Assembly: GCF_013376045.1 (NCBI RefSeq)
Contig: NZ_JABMJG010000002.1
Location: forward strand, 186,001-250,000
Length of the DNA stretch: 64,000 nucleotides
Reading direction: 5' to 3'
Source: Variovorax sp. SG517
GTDB lineage: Bacteria > Pseudomonadota > Gammaproteobacteria > Burkholderiales > Burkholderiaceae_C
Each line of letters opens with the position of its first letter. Positions within the stretch are counted from its first letter, which is position 1. The position numbers and the translations under genes were made by a program. Of this stretch, positions 1-9,305 are shown piece by piece. Below the pieces are notes generated by a model. The model was not told the DNA's origin. It was given only the letters and a program-made list of their open reading frames with translations, and did not search any database.

Positions 1-1299
1 GCGTCGGGCACGCTGATGACCGACGAGATGGCTGCGATCGGCGACTCCGCCGATGAGGCCTACCAGCGATCGAAGAGCGCGATGAACGGCCTGAAGCTGG
101 CCTTCGGCGTGCAGATGCTGCCGGTCTTCGAGCAGTTCTCGAACATCATGGAAGCGCGGATGAAGGCGAACCGCAGCGCGATGATGCCGGGCGTGAAGGC
201 CTTGGCCGATGTGCTGAGCCAGAACCTCAAGCCCTTCATGGACGACATGGACCGGATGGCCGACAAGACCAGCGGTCTCTTCAAGATCCTCAACAGGGTG
301 GCCGGCCTGGTCGGCTGGGACAACCTGGTCTTCGGCGGCCTGATCGCGATCGCATCGCCCTTCATCCTGAGCGCCGGTGGCATTGCGCTCGCGCTGGGCC
401 GCATGACCATCAGCGCGGTCACGGCGGCGGGGAGTTTTGCCGCCATGAACTTCGCGCCGGCGCTGCGCAGCCTGGTGCTGTTCCAGATCGGGCTGCGTTC
501 GTTCGGCCTGTCGGCCGCCGCCTCGTGGGCGCTGGCCCTGGCGCCGGTCACGCTGGTGGTTGCCGCGGTCGGCGCTGTGGCTGCGCTGGGGTACCTGATC
601 TATCAGAAGTGGGACGGCATCAAGGCCTTCTTCGTTGGCGTGTGGGATGGCTTCATGCGCGGGATTGCGCCCGTGGCCGACGCGCTCGCGCCGCTCTCGG
701 GAATCGCCTCGGTCGTGGGTTCCGCTTTCAGCGTGATGGGCAGCCTGATCGGCGGTGCCATCGACTGGGTGATGCAGCTGTTTGCACCGGTCGACAAGAC
801 GAAGGAAAGCTTCGCGGCATGGGGCCTGGCGGGGCAGAGCGCCGGTGACATGATCGCGACCACCTTCAAGATGCTGCTTACGCCGATCACCGCGGTGATC
901 GATGCAGTGAAGCTGTTCGGCTCGGTGATGGACTGGGCGATGGGCAAGGAGTTCAAATTCGACTCGTCGACGGCGAAGCTGTTCCAGGAACAACAGGCCC
1001 AGACAGCCGAAGTCCAGCGGCTGCAGACCGTTCTGCCCGTGCAAACCGCGGCGGCGGCCTCGGCTGCAATCGACGCTTCTCCTGGCCCGGCAGGGGCATC
1101 GAGCTCGAGTTCGAGCTCGATCTCCCGATTCGGGGCCGGCGCGCCGTCGATCAGCATTCCGACTCCGAAAGTCGACGTGAGCGGACGCTTGGATGTCCGC
1201 GTGACGGCCGAAGGAAAGCCGGAGATCACGCGCGTGGAATCCCGCAACCCCAACTTCAACATCGACGCCCGCTCGGGCGGCATGTTCTCGACGCCATGA
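1..1299 (+). CDS. Phage tail tape measure protein, C-terminal part (5' end outside window)
   Basis: The reading frame is open from the first base, so the 5' end lies upstream of the window. The visible part has alternating amphipathic helices and long hydrophobic stretches near residues 105-150 and 170-200, a Ser-rich linker near residues 360-370 and no recognisable enzyme motif. That pattern is typical of tape measure proteins, which set tail length and are ejected with DNA. Its place just before the gpN-like gene, with a 4-base overlap, matches the tail gene order of Mu-like myophages. Identification rests on composition and synteny; the N-terminal part needed for a firm family call is missing. 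Confidence 0.75.
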   Translation, partial: ASGTLMTDEMAAIGDSADEAYQRSKSAMNGLKLAFGVQMLPVFEQFSNIMEARMKANRSAMMPGVKALADVLSQNLKPFMDDMDRMADKTSGLFKILNRVAGLVGWDNLVFGGLIAIASPFILSAGGIALALGRMTISAVTAAGSFAAMNFAPALRSLVLFQIGLRSFGLSAAASWALALAPVTLVVAAVGAVAALGYLIYQKWDGIKAFFVGVWDGFMRGIAPVADALAPLSGIASVVGSAFSVMGSLIGGAIDWVMQLFAPVDKTKESFAAWGLAGQSAGDMIATTFKMLLTPITAVIDAVKLFGSVMDWAMGKEFKFDSSTAKLFQEQQAQTAEVQRLQTVLPVQTAAAASAAIDASPGPAGASSSSSSSISRFGAGAPSISIPTPKVDVSGRLDVRVTAEGKPEITRVESRNPNFNIDARSGGMFSTP

Positions 1300-2549
1300 C
1301 CACGAACAGCTGGCGGCAGCTCCTGCGTCCGGCCTCGTGGCGGGGCGTTCCTTTTGAGGTGGTGGGCGACGAGGTGGAGTTCGGCCGCAACGTGGCCATC
1401 CATGAGTTTGTCCAGCGCGACAAACCGCAGGTCGAGGATCTGGGCCGCAAGACCCGCAAATTCCGCATCGATGGCTGGATCTGCGCCGGCGCGCAGAACG
1501 GTTTTAACCCGTGGCCCCAGCGCGATGCTCTGGTCGCCGCGGTTGAGCAGGGCGGTGTGGGCACGCTGGTGCACCCGTTCTACGGCACCCTGCGTGGCCA
1601 CATCACCACGATGGGCGTCAAGCAGACCAGCAGTGAGCTGGGCGGCTTCATCTCGCTGTCGATGGACTTCGTCGAGGCCGGCGAGGTCGAGTTCCGGGCC
1701 GACGTGGTCGACGACACCGGAGGGACCGTCCTGGCCGCGGCCGATGACAGCTACGAGGCGCTGGCCGATGAATTTTCGATGGCCTTCAGCGTCGAGGACC
1801 TGCCCGGCTTCGTGTTGGCCGATGCCGTTGACATGGTCGATCAGTTCCTGGGCGTCCTCGCCCAGTGGCGCCGTCCGGAAAGCCTAGCGGCGCAGGTTGC
1901 CGAACTCAACCTGGCGTCGATCGGCATCTACTCGCAACCGCTGGCGCTCGCGCAACAGGTGATGACGATCATGCGCGACGTCGCGCAGCCGCAAGCCTTC
2001 CACGAGTTCCTTCGTCCCCAGACGCCGAACATCCCGACGAGAGGGCGCGCAGCCCAGCGGACGAACAGCGTGGCGTTCACGCACCTCGTGCAGTCGGCCA
2101 GCCTGATCAGAGCGGCCGAGCTCAGCGTGGATTTCGCGAGCTCGAGCAATCGCTTCGCGGCCGACAGCACGGTCCTCCGCAGCACGCCGAAGCTCATCAC
2201 CTACAACGAGATGCAGGCGCAGCGCTCCGCGATCACGCAGGCTTTCACCGCCGAGCTGCTGGATCTGTCCGGGCTGCAGATGTTCCCCAACACACAGCAG
2301 CTGCTCGTGGCGCTGCGCACGGCGGCGGTGCAGCACATGACGTCGACCGGGGAGCACCTGGCGCGAACCTTCGTCACCACGTGCTGCGACGGCACGGGGT
2401 GGAATGGCTTCATGCCCACGCTGGTGCTTGCCTATCGCCACTACGGGGTTCTTTCGGACGACGTGATCAACGAGCGCAACGAGATCCCAAATCCGCTCTT
2501 CGTGCCGCCGCGCGCCGCGATCGAGCTCCTACACGAGGTGACCGAATGA
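1296..2549 (+). CDS. Phage DNA circularisation / Mu gpN-like tail protein
   Basis: This 417-residue protein opens with the conserved start of the DNA-circularisation N-terminal family: WRQLLRPASWRGVPF, then an F-V-Q-R-D-K-P-x-V-E-D-L-G-R segment and a G-T-L-V-H-P-F-Y-G motif near residues 88-97. Mu gpN, a baseplate or tail-tip component, belongs to this family. The start overlaps the tape measure stop by 4 bases and the stop overlaps the next start (ATGA), so the tail genes are translationally coupled. The C-terminal half is helical and not diagnostic. Confidence 0.88.
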   Translation: MTTNSWRQLLRPASWRGVPFEVVGDEVEFGRNVAIHEFVQRDKPQVEDLGRKTRKFRIDGWICAGAQNGFNPWPQRDALVAAVEQGGVGTLVHPFYGTLRGHITTMGVKQTSSELGGFISLSMDFVEAGEVEFRADVVDDTGGTVLAAADDSYEALADEFSMAFSVEDLPGFVLADAVDMVDQFLGVLAQWRRPESLAAQVAELNLASIGIYSQPLALAQQVMTIMRDVAQPQAFHEFLRPQTPNIPTRGRAAQRTNSVAFTHLVQSASLIRAAELSVDFASSSNRFAADSTVLRSTPKLITYNEMQAQRSAITQAFTAELLDLSGLQMFPNTQQLLVALRTAAVQHMTSTGEHLARTFVTTCCDGTGWNGFMPTLVLAYRHYGVLSDDVINERNEIPNPLFVPPRAAIELLHEVTE

Positions 2550-3787
2550 TCTCCGAGAGGCTCAGTCCGATCGACGCGAACAACCGCGTGAGCCTGGAGG
2601 TGAACGGCGTGAGGTACGAGGGCTGGAAGGGCATACGCATCTCGCAAGGGATCGAGCAGCTCGCCGGCACGTTCTCTCTCGACGTCACGCAGAAGTGGCC
2701 CGACCAGGCTGTGGATTTTCCGATCGAGCCCGGCGAGGCCTGCACGCTCAAGATCGGTGAGGACGTGATGATCACGGGCTACATCGACGTCGTCTCGGAG
2801 GTCGAAGGCGTCGAGGACCACACCATTCGCGTGGAAGGGCGGGACCGCACCGGCGACCTGGTCGACTGCAGCGCGCCCACCACCGAGTGGACGGGCCTGA
2901 CGTTCGAGTACATAGCGTCGGAGCTGATCAAGCCCTACGGCATCGAGCTCTTGACGCAGGTCGAGACCTCTGCCGGCGGCTATGTGGCGAAGAAGCCGGG
3001 AAAGCACAAGGCTCCTGCCGCGAAGGCGGGCAAGGGCGGCGGCAGGCTGCCCAGGAAGGCCGGCAACAGCGGCGAGACGGTGCACAGGCTGCTGGAGAAG
3101 CTCGCCAAGATTCAGGGCGTCCTGCTGGTCAGTGACCGTAAGGGCGGCCTGGTGGTGACGCGTGCAGGCCTCAACGGACGGACCACCGACAAGCTCGAGC
3201 TGGGGCGTAACCTGAAATCGCCCATCAACTACGAGCGCAGCTTCGCCAACCTGTTTTCGGAGATCACCGTCAAGGGACAGGCGCACGGTGCCACGAGCGC
3301 GGGCGTGCCCGTGCTGAGCGGGGCGGCATCGGTCAAGCCTGTGGCCACCGTCAAGCGCAGCGGGGCCTCAGCGGCCGGCGCGGTGACGGTCGGCAACAAG
3401 TCGATCCAGCGGTATCGCCCGCTCGTCATCAACGCGGAGGACCAGGCCGACGCGAAACGCTGTCGAGATCGCGCCGAGTGGGAGGCGGGTACTCGCGAAG
3501 CCCGCAGTCGCAAATTCGTGGTCCAGGTCCAGGGCTGGCGTCAGAGCGACGGAAGCATCTGGGAGATCAACACGCTCACGAACCTGCTGAAGCATCGCAG
3601 GGTAGGGGAGAACGAGGACATGCTGATCAGCAACATCGAATACACGCTGGATCTCAGTGGCGGCACGGTCTGCATCATGACGCTCTACAGCCCCGAGGCC
3701 TTCGACGTGCTCAAGGAGATCCCGAAGGTTGAAGCCGGTGCGGGTGCCGGCTCTCGGCAGCTCAGCGGCGTGAGCAGGGGACGCTGA
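2546..3787 (+). CDS. Mu gpP-like baseplate hub protein
   Basis: The 413-residue protein starts at the ATG inside the ATGA overlap with the previous gene; the open frame continues upstream, but that part is antisense-like and belongs to no gene. The N-terminus (VSLEVNGVRYEGWKGIRISQ) and a central E-G-R-D-R-T-G-D-L-V-D-C-S motif are typical of Mu-like gpP (gp44-type) hub proteins, which form the centre of the contractile-tail baseplate. A Lys/Gly/Ala-rich insert lies near residues 150-170. The stop overlaps the next ATG by one base. Confidence 0.88.
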   Translation: MISERLSPIDANNRVSLEVNGVRYEGWKGIRISQGIEQLAGTFSLDVTQKWPDQAVDFPIEPGEACTLKIGEDVMITGYIDVVSEVEGVEDHTIRVEGRDRTGDLVDCSAPTTEWTGLTFEYIASELIKPYGIELLTQVETSAGGYVAKKPGKHKAPAAKAGKGGGRLPRKAGNSGETVHRLLEKLAKIQGVLLVSDRKGGLVVTRAGLNGRTTDKLELGRNLKSPINYERSFANLFSEITVKGQAHGATSAGVPVLSGAASVKPVATVKRSGASAAGAVTVGNKSIQRYRPLVINAEDQADAKRCRDRAEWEAGTREARSRKFVVQVQGWRQSDGSIWEINTLTNLLKHRRVGENEDMLISNIEYTLDLSGGTVCIMTLYSPEAFDVLKEIPKVEAGAGAGSRQLSGVSRGR

Positions 3788-4530
3788 TGTCGGTCGATCG
3801 CATCTTTGGCCTGGTGCGGCGCGTGATGCGCCTGACCACCGACACTGCCACACCGAGCGTACAGGTTCAGATGGAAAGCGCTGCCGACGACCTGCACAAC
3901 GACGTGGAGGTGCTGGAAACCTATGGCTTCACGGCGCATCCGCCGGAATCGGTACCGGAAGGCCTCGCCGTCTTCCCGAATGGCGAAAGCGACCATGGCA
4001 TCGTCATCGGCTGGTTCGACAAGGCGCATCGTCCCGCCGGCTTGAAGGCTGGTGAAACCCAGCAATACAGCGTGCACGGGCAGAACCAGCTCTTCGACGA
4101 GGACGGCCAGATCACGCTCGAGGCGACGCAGCACGGGCAGCGGCTGTTCTTCAACAAGGATGGCGAGGTCGAGATCCGCGCGCAGCAGGGCCAGACGGTG
4201 CTGCTCGACAAGACGGGCCAGGTGGTGATCACCGACAAGGCCGGCAGCACTTTCCGGATGCTTGCGAACGGGGACATGGACGTGACGCCGGCATCCACCC
4301 AGTTCCGGGTGAATGGCTACCTGACCGCCTCGTACGGCGGCAGCAGCATCGGCATGAACCCGAACGGGGACATCGTCATGCATCCTGCCAGCGGGGTGGT
4401 GCAGGTGATCGGCAACGCCAAGGCCACGGAGGACGTGATCGCCGACAGCGATGGCACTGCGATCAGCTCTTTGCACCATCGGCACCCCGGCGGCAGCATC
4501 GGGGCCGGCACATCACTGGAGCCGATCTGA
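3787..4530 (+). CDS. Phage baseplate assembly protein V / Mu Gp45-like spike protein
   Basis: The 247-residue product has the Gp45 layout: an N-terminal OB-like part (residues 1-100) with a G-E-S-D-H-G-I-V-I-G-W-F-D segment, then a beta-rich repeat region where short strands alternate with G/D/K turns (about residues 105-215), as in the triple-stranded beta-helix that forms the membrane-piercing spike. A late H-x-H (LHHRHP) motif may be the metal-binding tip, although it is followed by about 17 more residues. One-base overlaps join it to the genes on both sides (TGATG). Confidence 0.88.
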   Translation: MSVDRIFGLVRRVMRLTTDTATPSVQVQMESAADDLHNDVEVLETYGFTAHPPESVPEGLAVFPNGESDHGIVIGWFDKAHRPAGLKAGETQQYSVHGQNQLFDEDGQITLEATQHGQRLFFNKDGEVEIRAQQGQTVLLDKTGQVVITDKAGSTFRMLANGDMDVTPASTQFRVNGYLTASYGGSSIGMNPNGDIVMHPASGVVQVIGNAKATEDVIADSDGTAISSLHHRHPGGSIGAGTSLEPI

Positions 4531-5027
4531 TGGACGTCGAGCTCTTCTACGGATGCGGCCCCGATGCCTGTGCAGACGTGCGCACGGCGTGCGGCGACCT
4601 GGTCGCGATCAACGAACTGTCGACCTCGATCCTCATCAGCCTGTTCACCGACCGCCGCGCGAACGAGGACGACGTGCTGCCGGACGGCAGCGACCCCCGC
4701 GGCTGGTGGTGCGACGCGATGGATGGCACGCGCATCGGCTCACGGCTCTGGCTCCTCGAGCGAGCTCGCAATCTGCCAGAGGTGCTGCGCCTGGCCGAGG
4801 AGTACGCGCTCGAGGCGCTGGCCTGGCTGATCGAAGACCGCGTGGCGCGCAAGGTGACGGCGACGGCGGTCGTGGTCGGCGGATGCCACAACGTGCTCAT
4901 GCTGACCGTGCAGATCTTCAAGCCTGACGGTCGAAGCCTGCGGTGGAAGTTCCGCTACGCGTGGGACCTGAGGGCCGTGCAGGACTGGGAAGCACTGGAT
5001 TGCGCCAGTGCGCTGGCGATGGCCTGA
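4530..5027 (+). CDS. Mu Gp46-like baseplate protein
   Basis: This 165-residue protein matches the GP46 family in length and in its central motif: T-D-R-R-A-N-E-D-D-V-L-P-D-G followed by a R-G-W-W-C-D segment and a G-S-R-L-W-L-L-E-R motif (residues 42-80). The family corresponds to the gp25/W-type wedge part of contractile-tail baseplates. It sits in the expected Gp45-Gp46-Gp47-Gp48 order. The start overlaps the preceding stop by one base. Confidence 0.88.
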   Translation: MDVELFYGCGPDACADVRTACGDLVAINELSTSILISLFTDRRANEDDVLPDGSDPRGWWCDAMDGTRIGSRLWLLERARNLPEVLRLAEEYALEALAWLIEDRVARKVTATAVVVGGCHNVLMLTVQIFKPDGRSLRWKFRYAWDLRAVQDWEALDCASALAMA

Positions 5028-5055
5028 CATACAACGAACTTCGAACAGGGTACCC

Positions 5056-6123
5056 ATGGCATTCAACCGACCAACGCTCGGCCAGCTGATCAGCACGGCC
5101 GAGGCCGAGATCAACGCGCTTATCCAGAACGCCGATGCGCGCCTGCGCTTCTCGATGCTCAACGTGTTCGCGCGCGTATGGGCAGCTCTGACCGACGGTC
5201 TCTACAGCGCGCTGGTGTTCCTCAGTCGCCAGCTATTCGTGATGACGGCAACGCGGCGCTTCCTGGAACTGATCGCCGAGAGCTACGGGATCTATCGCCT
5301 GCCGGCAAAAGCTGCGCAGGGGAGCATCGCTTTTCAGGGCGTGCCCAACAGCCCGATCGTCGCGGGCACCATCTTCCAGCGCACGGATGGCGTGCAGTAT
5401 CAGGTGACGGGCGGCGGCTTTATCTCGGGGGCGGGGTACCTCGAGCTGCCGGCTGTCGCACTCACAGCGGGGACGTTGGGCAATGCGCCGGCATTGGTGC
5501 AGCTCCAGTCCACGAGCCCTGTGGCAGGCCTCCAGAGCGCGGTTGTGGCGAGCGGTGCCATTGCTGGCGGGGCTGACGAAGAGACAGACGATGGACTCCG
5601 CGTGCGTACTCTGAAGCGAATTCGCAATCCTCCAGGGGCCGGCACGGTGGCCGACTGGGAGCGTTGGGCAGGGGAGCTCAGCACGGCGGTGACGCGTGTA
5701 TGGGTCGTGCCGACGGTCTACGGTAACGGTACGGTGGCCGTGGTCTTCGCGCAGGACAACGACGGGATCGTGCCGCCGCCAGCAGTGGTGCAGCAGATGC
5801 GCGATCACCTTGCGCAGTTCACGCCAGAGGGCACGGCTCTCTACGTCTACCCGCCCACGCTGAAGCCCGTACCTTTCACGATCCACGAGATCCCGAACAG
5901 TGACCCGGCTGTACGGCAGAACATCTCCGACGAGCTCCAGGACCTGCTCTACCGTGAGGCCGGGCCCGGTAGCACCATCCCGCTGACACACATTTCGGAA
6001 GCGATCAGCGGCGCGCAGGGCGAGTACGACCATTCAATGTCGGTGCCGAGCGGACCGCTGGTGTTCAGTGCCTTCGCGCCGCTCTTCGAGGTGGGCGTAT
6101 TGGGCGCCATCACCTGGAACTGA
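5056..6123 (+). CDS. Mu Gp47-like baseplate assembly protein J
   Basis: The 355-residue product is a Baseplate_J family wedge protein. The start at MAFNRPTL is preferred over an in-frame upstream codon at 5008, because the latter overlaps the Gp46 gene by 20 bases and adds a non-family sequence; a weak purine-rich stretch (ACAGGG) precedes the chosen ATG. Typical features are an early helical region ending in F-L-E-L-I-A-E-S-Y-G, a central beta domain with G-A-D-E-E-T-D-D-G-L-R-V-R near residue 190, and a G-A-G-T-V-A-D-W motif. Gp48 follows after 2 bases. Confidence 0.9.
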   Translation: MAFNRPTLGQLISTAEAEINALIQNADARLRFSMLNVFARVWAALTDGLYSALVFLSRQLFVMTATRRFLELIAESYGIYRLPAKAAQGSIAFQGVPNSPIVAGTIFQRTDGVQYQVTGGGFISGAGYLELPAVALTAGTLGNAPALVQLQSTSPVAGLQSAVVASGAIAGGADEETDDGLRVRTLKRIRNPPGAGTVADWERWAGELSTAVTRVWVVPTVYGNGTVAVVFAQDNDGIVPPPAVVQQMRDHLAQFTPEGTALYVYPPTLKPVPFTIHEIPNSDPAVRQNISDELQDLLYREAGPGSTIPLTHISEAISGAQGEYDHSMSVPSGPLVFSAFAPLFEVGVLGAITWN

Positions 6124-6125
6124 CC

Positions 6126-6938
6126 GTGGACGCAGTCAACACGTCATGCGCGGCCGAGCCGGCGCCCCTTTGCGAGGTGCAGTCCGTTGCGGCGGAGGCG
6201 CCGCTGTGCGGCCATACGCCCGAGCAGTTCGCGGAGGTCGCGCTCGCGCTCGAGCCGCGAGGTGCGGCCTGGTGCAAGCTCTACACCACCACGAAAGCCG
6301 CGCTCTACCGTGCGTTCGGGAGGTTGCTGGCGGACTTCGAGCAGCGGCTTTGCGACCTGTTCACGGAATCGCTAGCGTGCAATTCGGTGGAGCTGCTGGC
6401 CGAGTGGGAGCTGGAGTACGGCTTGCCTGGTGAGTGCGCGGCAGGGGCCTATCCGACAGATCTGCCGGGCCGCCAGGCGCAGGTTTGTGCTGCGCGCCGC
6501 AGCACAGGCATCAGCACTCGAGAGCAGCTGCAGGCGCTCCTGCGGATCGCGCTTGACTGCCCGCTGCTGACGCTCGAGCATATCTTCGTGCATAGCTGGA
6601 TGAACAGCACCATGGGCCAGCCGCTCACGGTCTACGGCGGGATCTGCGTGGGCGGCATCGGCCCGGCAGATCTGCCGACGATGGTTCACAACGTCGTGGG
6701 CGGGTGGGGCGTGATCAGCGACGGGGCCGGCTCCAGTGTTGGCCAGCCGCTGACGCTTAACGATCCCGACTTTGTACAGCCTCCGATGTGCCCGGTGATC
6801 TACCACAGCACGATGGGCGGCTGGACCGGCGGTGTCGGTGTGCCATTGATGGTGGCCGACCCCATCAAGTGGGGCCTGCTCGTGTGCCTGATGAAGAAGC
6901 ATTTGCCGGCGCACGTCGCCTGGACGGTCTGCGCCTGA
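6126..6938 (+). CDS. Mu Gp48-like (DUF2313) tail protein
   Basis: The 270-residue protein begins at a GTG two bases after the Gp47 stop. The first 130 residues follow the Gp48/YmfQ family: an L-E-P-R-G-A-A-W-C segment, a helical part with L-L-A-D-F-E-Q-R-L, and an E-W-E-L-E-Y-G-L-P-G motif that is the family signature. The rest is less conserved and Cys/Gly-rich. Family members are tail-tip or baseplate wedge proteins. It closes the baseplate block and is followed directly by a strong terminator. Confidence 0.88.
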   Translation: MDAVNTSCAAEPAPLCEVQSVAAEAPLCGHTPEQFAEVALALEPRGAAWCKLYTTTKAALYRAFGRLLADFEQRLCDLFTESLACNSVELLAEWELEYGLPGECAAGAYPTDLPGRQAQVCAARRSTGISTREQLQALLRIALDCPLLTLEHIFVHSWMNSTMGQPLTVYGGICVGGIGPADLPTMVHNVVGGWGVISDGAGSSVGQPLTLNDPDFVQPPMCPVIYHSTMGGWTGGVGVPLMVADPIKWGLLVCLMKKHLPAHVAWTVCA

Positions 6939-6958
6939 CCCTCTAACCCATCCCCCTC

Positions 6959-6986
6959 AAGGACTGCCTCGGCAGTCCTTTTTTTT
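6959..6986 (+). terminator. Rho-independent terminator after the baseplate genes
   Basis: A perfect stem (AAGGACTGCC / GGCAGTCCTT) with a two-base TC between the arms, so the inner pairs open to form the loop, runs straight into a stretch of eight T residues. It lies 20 bases after the Gp48 stop and separates the baseplate genes from the tail-fibre gene, whose ribosome binding site (GAAAGGA) follows immediately. Confidence 0.85.
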
Positions 6987-7001
6987 GCCTGAAAGGAAAC
7001 C

Positions 7002-8234
7002 ATGGACCTGATCACCTACATCCCGGGAATCGCGAATTCCGGGCTCTTCACGCCGGGGCCGAACACGCCCTCGCCGTGGAACGTACCAATCATTGGCGCG
7101 GTCGACGGCATCAGCCCGGCAACGGCAACCCGCAACATGGCGGAGATCTACAACCGCTTGCTGTTCGCACATGCTGCGCTGGTGGAGGCTGCTGGCCTGG
7201 CCATCGACCACGACGACTGGGCCCAGCTCGTGCACGCGTTCCGCAGCAACGGGCTGGTGTATGCGGCAGGCGCGGGGACGGCGAATGCGCAGACGGTCGC
7301 GTATACGCCCGCGCTCAAGGCATTGGTCGACGGCATGGTCCTTTGGTACAAGGCGGCCGTGGCCAATACGGGGCCTGCCACGCTCAACGTGAACGGGCTG
7401 GGCGCCGTCCCCATCATGGGAGGAGCGCACGGCGCGCTACAAGGCGGCGAGATCGTCGCGAACGGTCGCTGCAGGCTGCTCTACAACGCGACGTTGGGCG
7501 CCTTCATCTTGCTCGAGTGCACGGGCGCGCCTCTGCAGGTGGGCCTGGCGACCCAGAGCCAGCATGCGATGCAATTGGGCCAAGCCACCGGGCGCTGGAT
7601 CAATCGCCAGATCATCACTGCGACTGGCCCCTACGCGCCGACGGCGGGCACGAACTATGGCGACGTCACGGTGATCGCTGGCGGGGGCGGGGGTGGCGGC
7701 TGCCAGGCGACCGGATCGGGGCAGATGGCCGCCGGCGCCGGCGGTGGCGGTGGTGGCTGGGCGCGTCGCCGTCTCACGATCGCCCAAATGACAGGTCAGA
7801 CGATGACGGTTGGCGGGGCCGGCACTGCTGGTGTGATCGGCTCGGGCGCGGGGGGGAATGGTGGTGCCTCCTCGTTCGGGGCGTTGGTTTCAGCCACCGG
7901 TGGGATAGGCGGCTCGTTCGGTGTGGCCGTCACTGCCAGCAACGTCACATTCGTTGGCGTTGGCGCGGCTGGTCTCGGCTCCAACGGCGACGTCAATGGC
8001 TTCGGCGGGAACGGCCGGTTCGCGACCTACTCGCCCGGCGGCGGCATCGGCGGAGACGGCGGGTTCTCTCTTCTGGGTGGGGGCGCCGCCTGGGCTTCGG
8101 GGACAAGTGGAGGCACTGGCGCCTCGGTGCGTGGCGCGGGCGGCGGCGGTGGCGTGGTGCAAGGCAGCAACGCCACGGGCGCACAGGGCGGGATCGGCGG
8201 TGCTGGTCTCATCATCATCGACGAGTTTGCATAA
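7002..8234 (+). CDS. Phage tail fibre protein with Gly-rich C-terminal domain
   Basis: The 410-residue protein follows a clear GAAAGGA ribosome binding site. Residues 1-60 resemble the conserved start of Burkholderiales phage fibre proteins (T-P-G-P-N-T-P-S-P-W-N-V-P-I-I-G-A-V-D-G). Residues about 225-410 are built from Gly-rich runs (GGGGGGG, AGAGGGGGGW and similar) and end in GLIIIDEFA, as in Gly-rich fibre tips of polyglycine-II type. The protein is expected at the virion tip and to bind the host surface. The assembly-protein gene follows after 13 bases. Confidence 0.85.
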   Translation: MDLITYIPGIANSGLFTPGPNTPSPWNVPIIGAVDGISPATATRNMAEIYNRLLFAHAALVEAAGLAIDHDDWAQLVHAFRSNGLVYAAGAGTANAQTVAYTPALKALVDGMVLWYKAAVANTGPATLNVNGLGAVPIMGGAHGALQGGEIVANGRCRLLYNATLGAFILLECTGAPLQVGLATQSQHAMQLGQATGRWINRQIITATGPYAPTAGTNYGDVTVIAGGGGGGGCQATGSGQMAAGAGGGGGGWARRRLTIAQMTGQTMTVGGAGTAGVIGSGAGGNGGASSFGALVSATGGIGGSFGVAVTASNVTFVGVGAAGLGSNGDVNGFGGNGRFATYSPGGGIGGDGGFSLLGGGAAWASGTSGGTGASVRGAGGGGGVVQGSNATGAQGGIGGAGLIIIDEFA

Positions 8235-8247
8235 GGACCGCAGGACC

Positions 8248-8823
8248 ATGAAATACGCTCTTTACTACACGACCACAGGACAGGTGGTTCAATGGCAGGA
8301 CGACGAGGTCTATGGCTATAACGAGCCGGAGGGAAATTTCGCGCGGATCGAGCTCAACGATCCGCTGCCGGTGGATTTCGACGTCAACGCCCAGCCTTCG
8401 GGCTACTGGGTCATAGATGGTGTATTGACTCAGACGGCGCCGCCCGCGCCACTCTCCGACGTTGCAATGCGGGCTGGCTGGGCCGTGACCGCGAAGCGAG
8501 CCGACTTGCTCGCGGAGGGTGTAGCCCTCGCGGGCGGGCGCCGGTTCCGTCCTACGGACGCGGACCTGGCCCGCCTCGCACCGATCGCACTCAACCACGC
8601 GGCTCTCGGGATCGCGGCCGTCGACGTGCTGCTCGATCAGCCGCCGGTCTGGTATGGCATCGCCGCGGTGGACCTCGCTGTTGCGTATTCGGCATTCATC
8701 GTGAAACGCGAGGCGTGCTACTCGAATGAGAGACTTCATCTCGAGGCCATAGCCGCGTTGCTCGCGGCCGAGGATCGCGCCGGACTGGAGGAATACGACG
8801 CGACCACTGGCTGGCCGACCTGA
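8248..8823 (+). CDS. Tail fibre assembly protein
   Basis: The 191-residue protein is taken from the ATG at 8248 (MKYALYYTTTGQVVQWQDDE), preceded by AGGACC. The frame is open further upstream, but that part overlaps the fibre gene. The N-terminal half is beta-rich, with a G-Y-W-V-I-D-G-V segment often seen in these chaperones; the C-terminal half is helical and contains RRFRPTDADLARL (DUF4376-like). The assignment rests mainly on position directly after the fibre gene and on this two-part layout. It ends just before a terminator. Confidence 0.7.
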   Translation: MKYALYYTTTGQVVQWQDDEVYGYNEPEGNFARIELNDPLPVDFDVNAQPSGYWVIDGVLTQTAPPAPLSDVAMRAGWAVTAKRADLLAEGVALAGGRRFRPTDADLARLAPIALNHAALGIAAVDVLLDQPPVWYGIAAVDLAVAYSAFIVKREACYSNERLHLEAIAALLAAEDRAGLEEYDATTGWPT

Positions 8824-8844
8824 GCTCGTTCTGCCTTCACAACC

Positions 8845-8866
8845 AACCCGCTTCGGCGGGTTTTTC
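8845..8866 (+). terminator. Rho-independent terminator after fibre assembly gene
   Basis: AACCCGC and GCGGGTT flank a TTCG tetraloop and are followed by TTTCTTTT. It lies 22 bases after the assembly-gene stop and ends the host-recognition genes before the lysis cassette. Confidence 0.85.
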
Positions 8867-8885
8867 TTTTGCCTGAAAGGCCGGC

Positions 8886-9305
8886 ATGAACTCTCAACCT
8901 TCCGTAACCGATGCAGTCGGTTTCGGCGTTTTTCTCGCTGGTCTGGTGTACGCGCCCAACGTCGCCGAAGTAGTGGGGCCATACATCGTGATCGTGCTGG
9001 CATCGATCATCGGCGCGTCATTCGCACTGAAGCGACGCGAGAAGACAGCGCGCCTCGCGGCGCTCTGGTACTTCTTGCGCGTGGCTGGATTGGCGGTGCT
9101 TATCACAGTGAGCCTGGCAGGCATCGGCAGCAGCTACTACAGCTCGCTGACCGAGCGCGTGCTGATCACACCCGTGGCGCTGGTCATCGGCGCGATTGGC
9201 GACGACTGGCCCAAGCTGTTGCGCGCCATTGTTCGATTCATCTTCCGTGCGGTCGACCTGGCCCGCGGCAATCCACCCAAGGACAACAAGGAAGAAACGC
9301 CATGA
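8886..9305 (+). CDS. Small phage membrane protein, holin candidate
   Basis: This 139-residue protein has an AAAGG ribosome binding site and three or four hydrophobic segments (about residues 10-28, 32-46, 61-80 and 91-103), with a basic C-terminal tail that ends in PPKDNKEETP. It is the first gene of the lysis cassette, upstream of endolysin and spanins, where holins usually lie. I do not recognise a specific holin family, so the function rests on topology and position. Its last 4 bases overlap the next gene. Confidence 0.6.
   Translation: MNSQPSVTDAVGFGVFLAGLVYAPNVAEVVGPYIVIVLASIIGASFALKRREKTARLAALWYFLRVAGLAVLITVSLAGIGSSYYSSLTERVLITPVALVIGAIGDDWPKLLRAIVRFIFRAVDLARGNPPKDNKEETP

Noticed and set aside
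1865-2545. In-frame 5' extension of the gpP-like gene
   Set aside because: It overlaps the gpN gene completely and has no family-like sequence; the ATGA start at 2546 fits the coupled tail genes.
7890-8249. Minus-strand and alternative open frames over the Gly-rich fibre region
   Set aside because: They arise from GC-rich glycine codons; the fibre frame has the ribosome site and family start.
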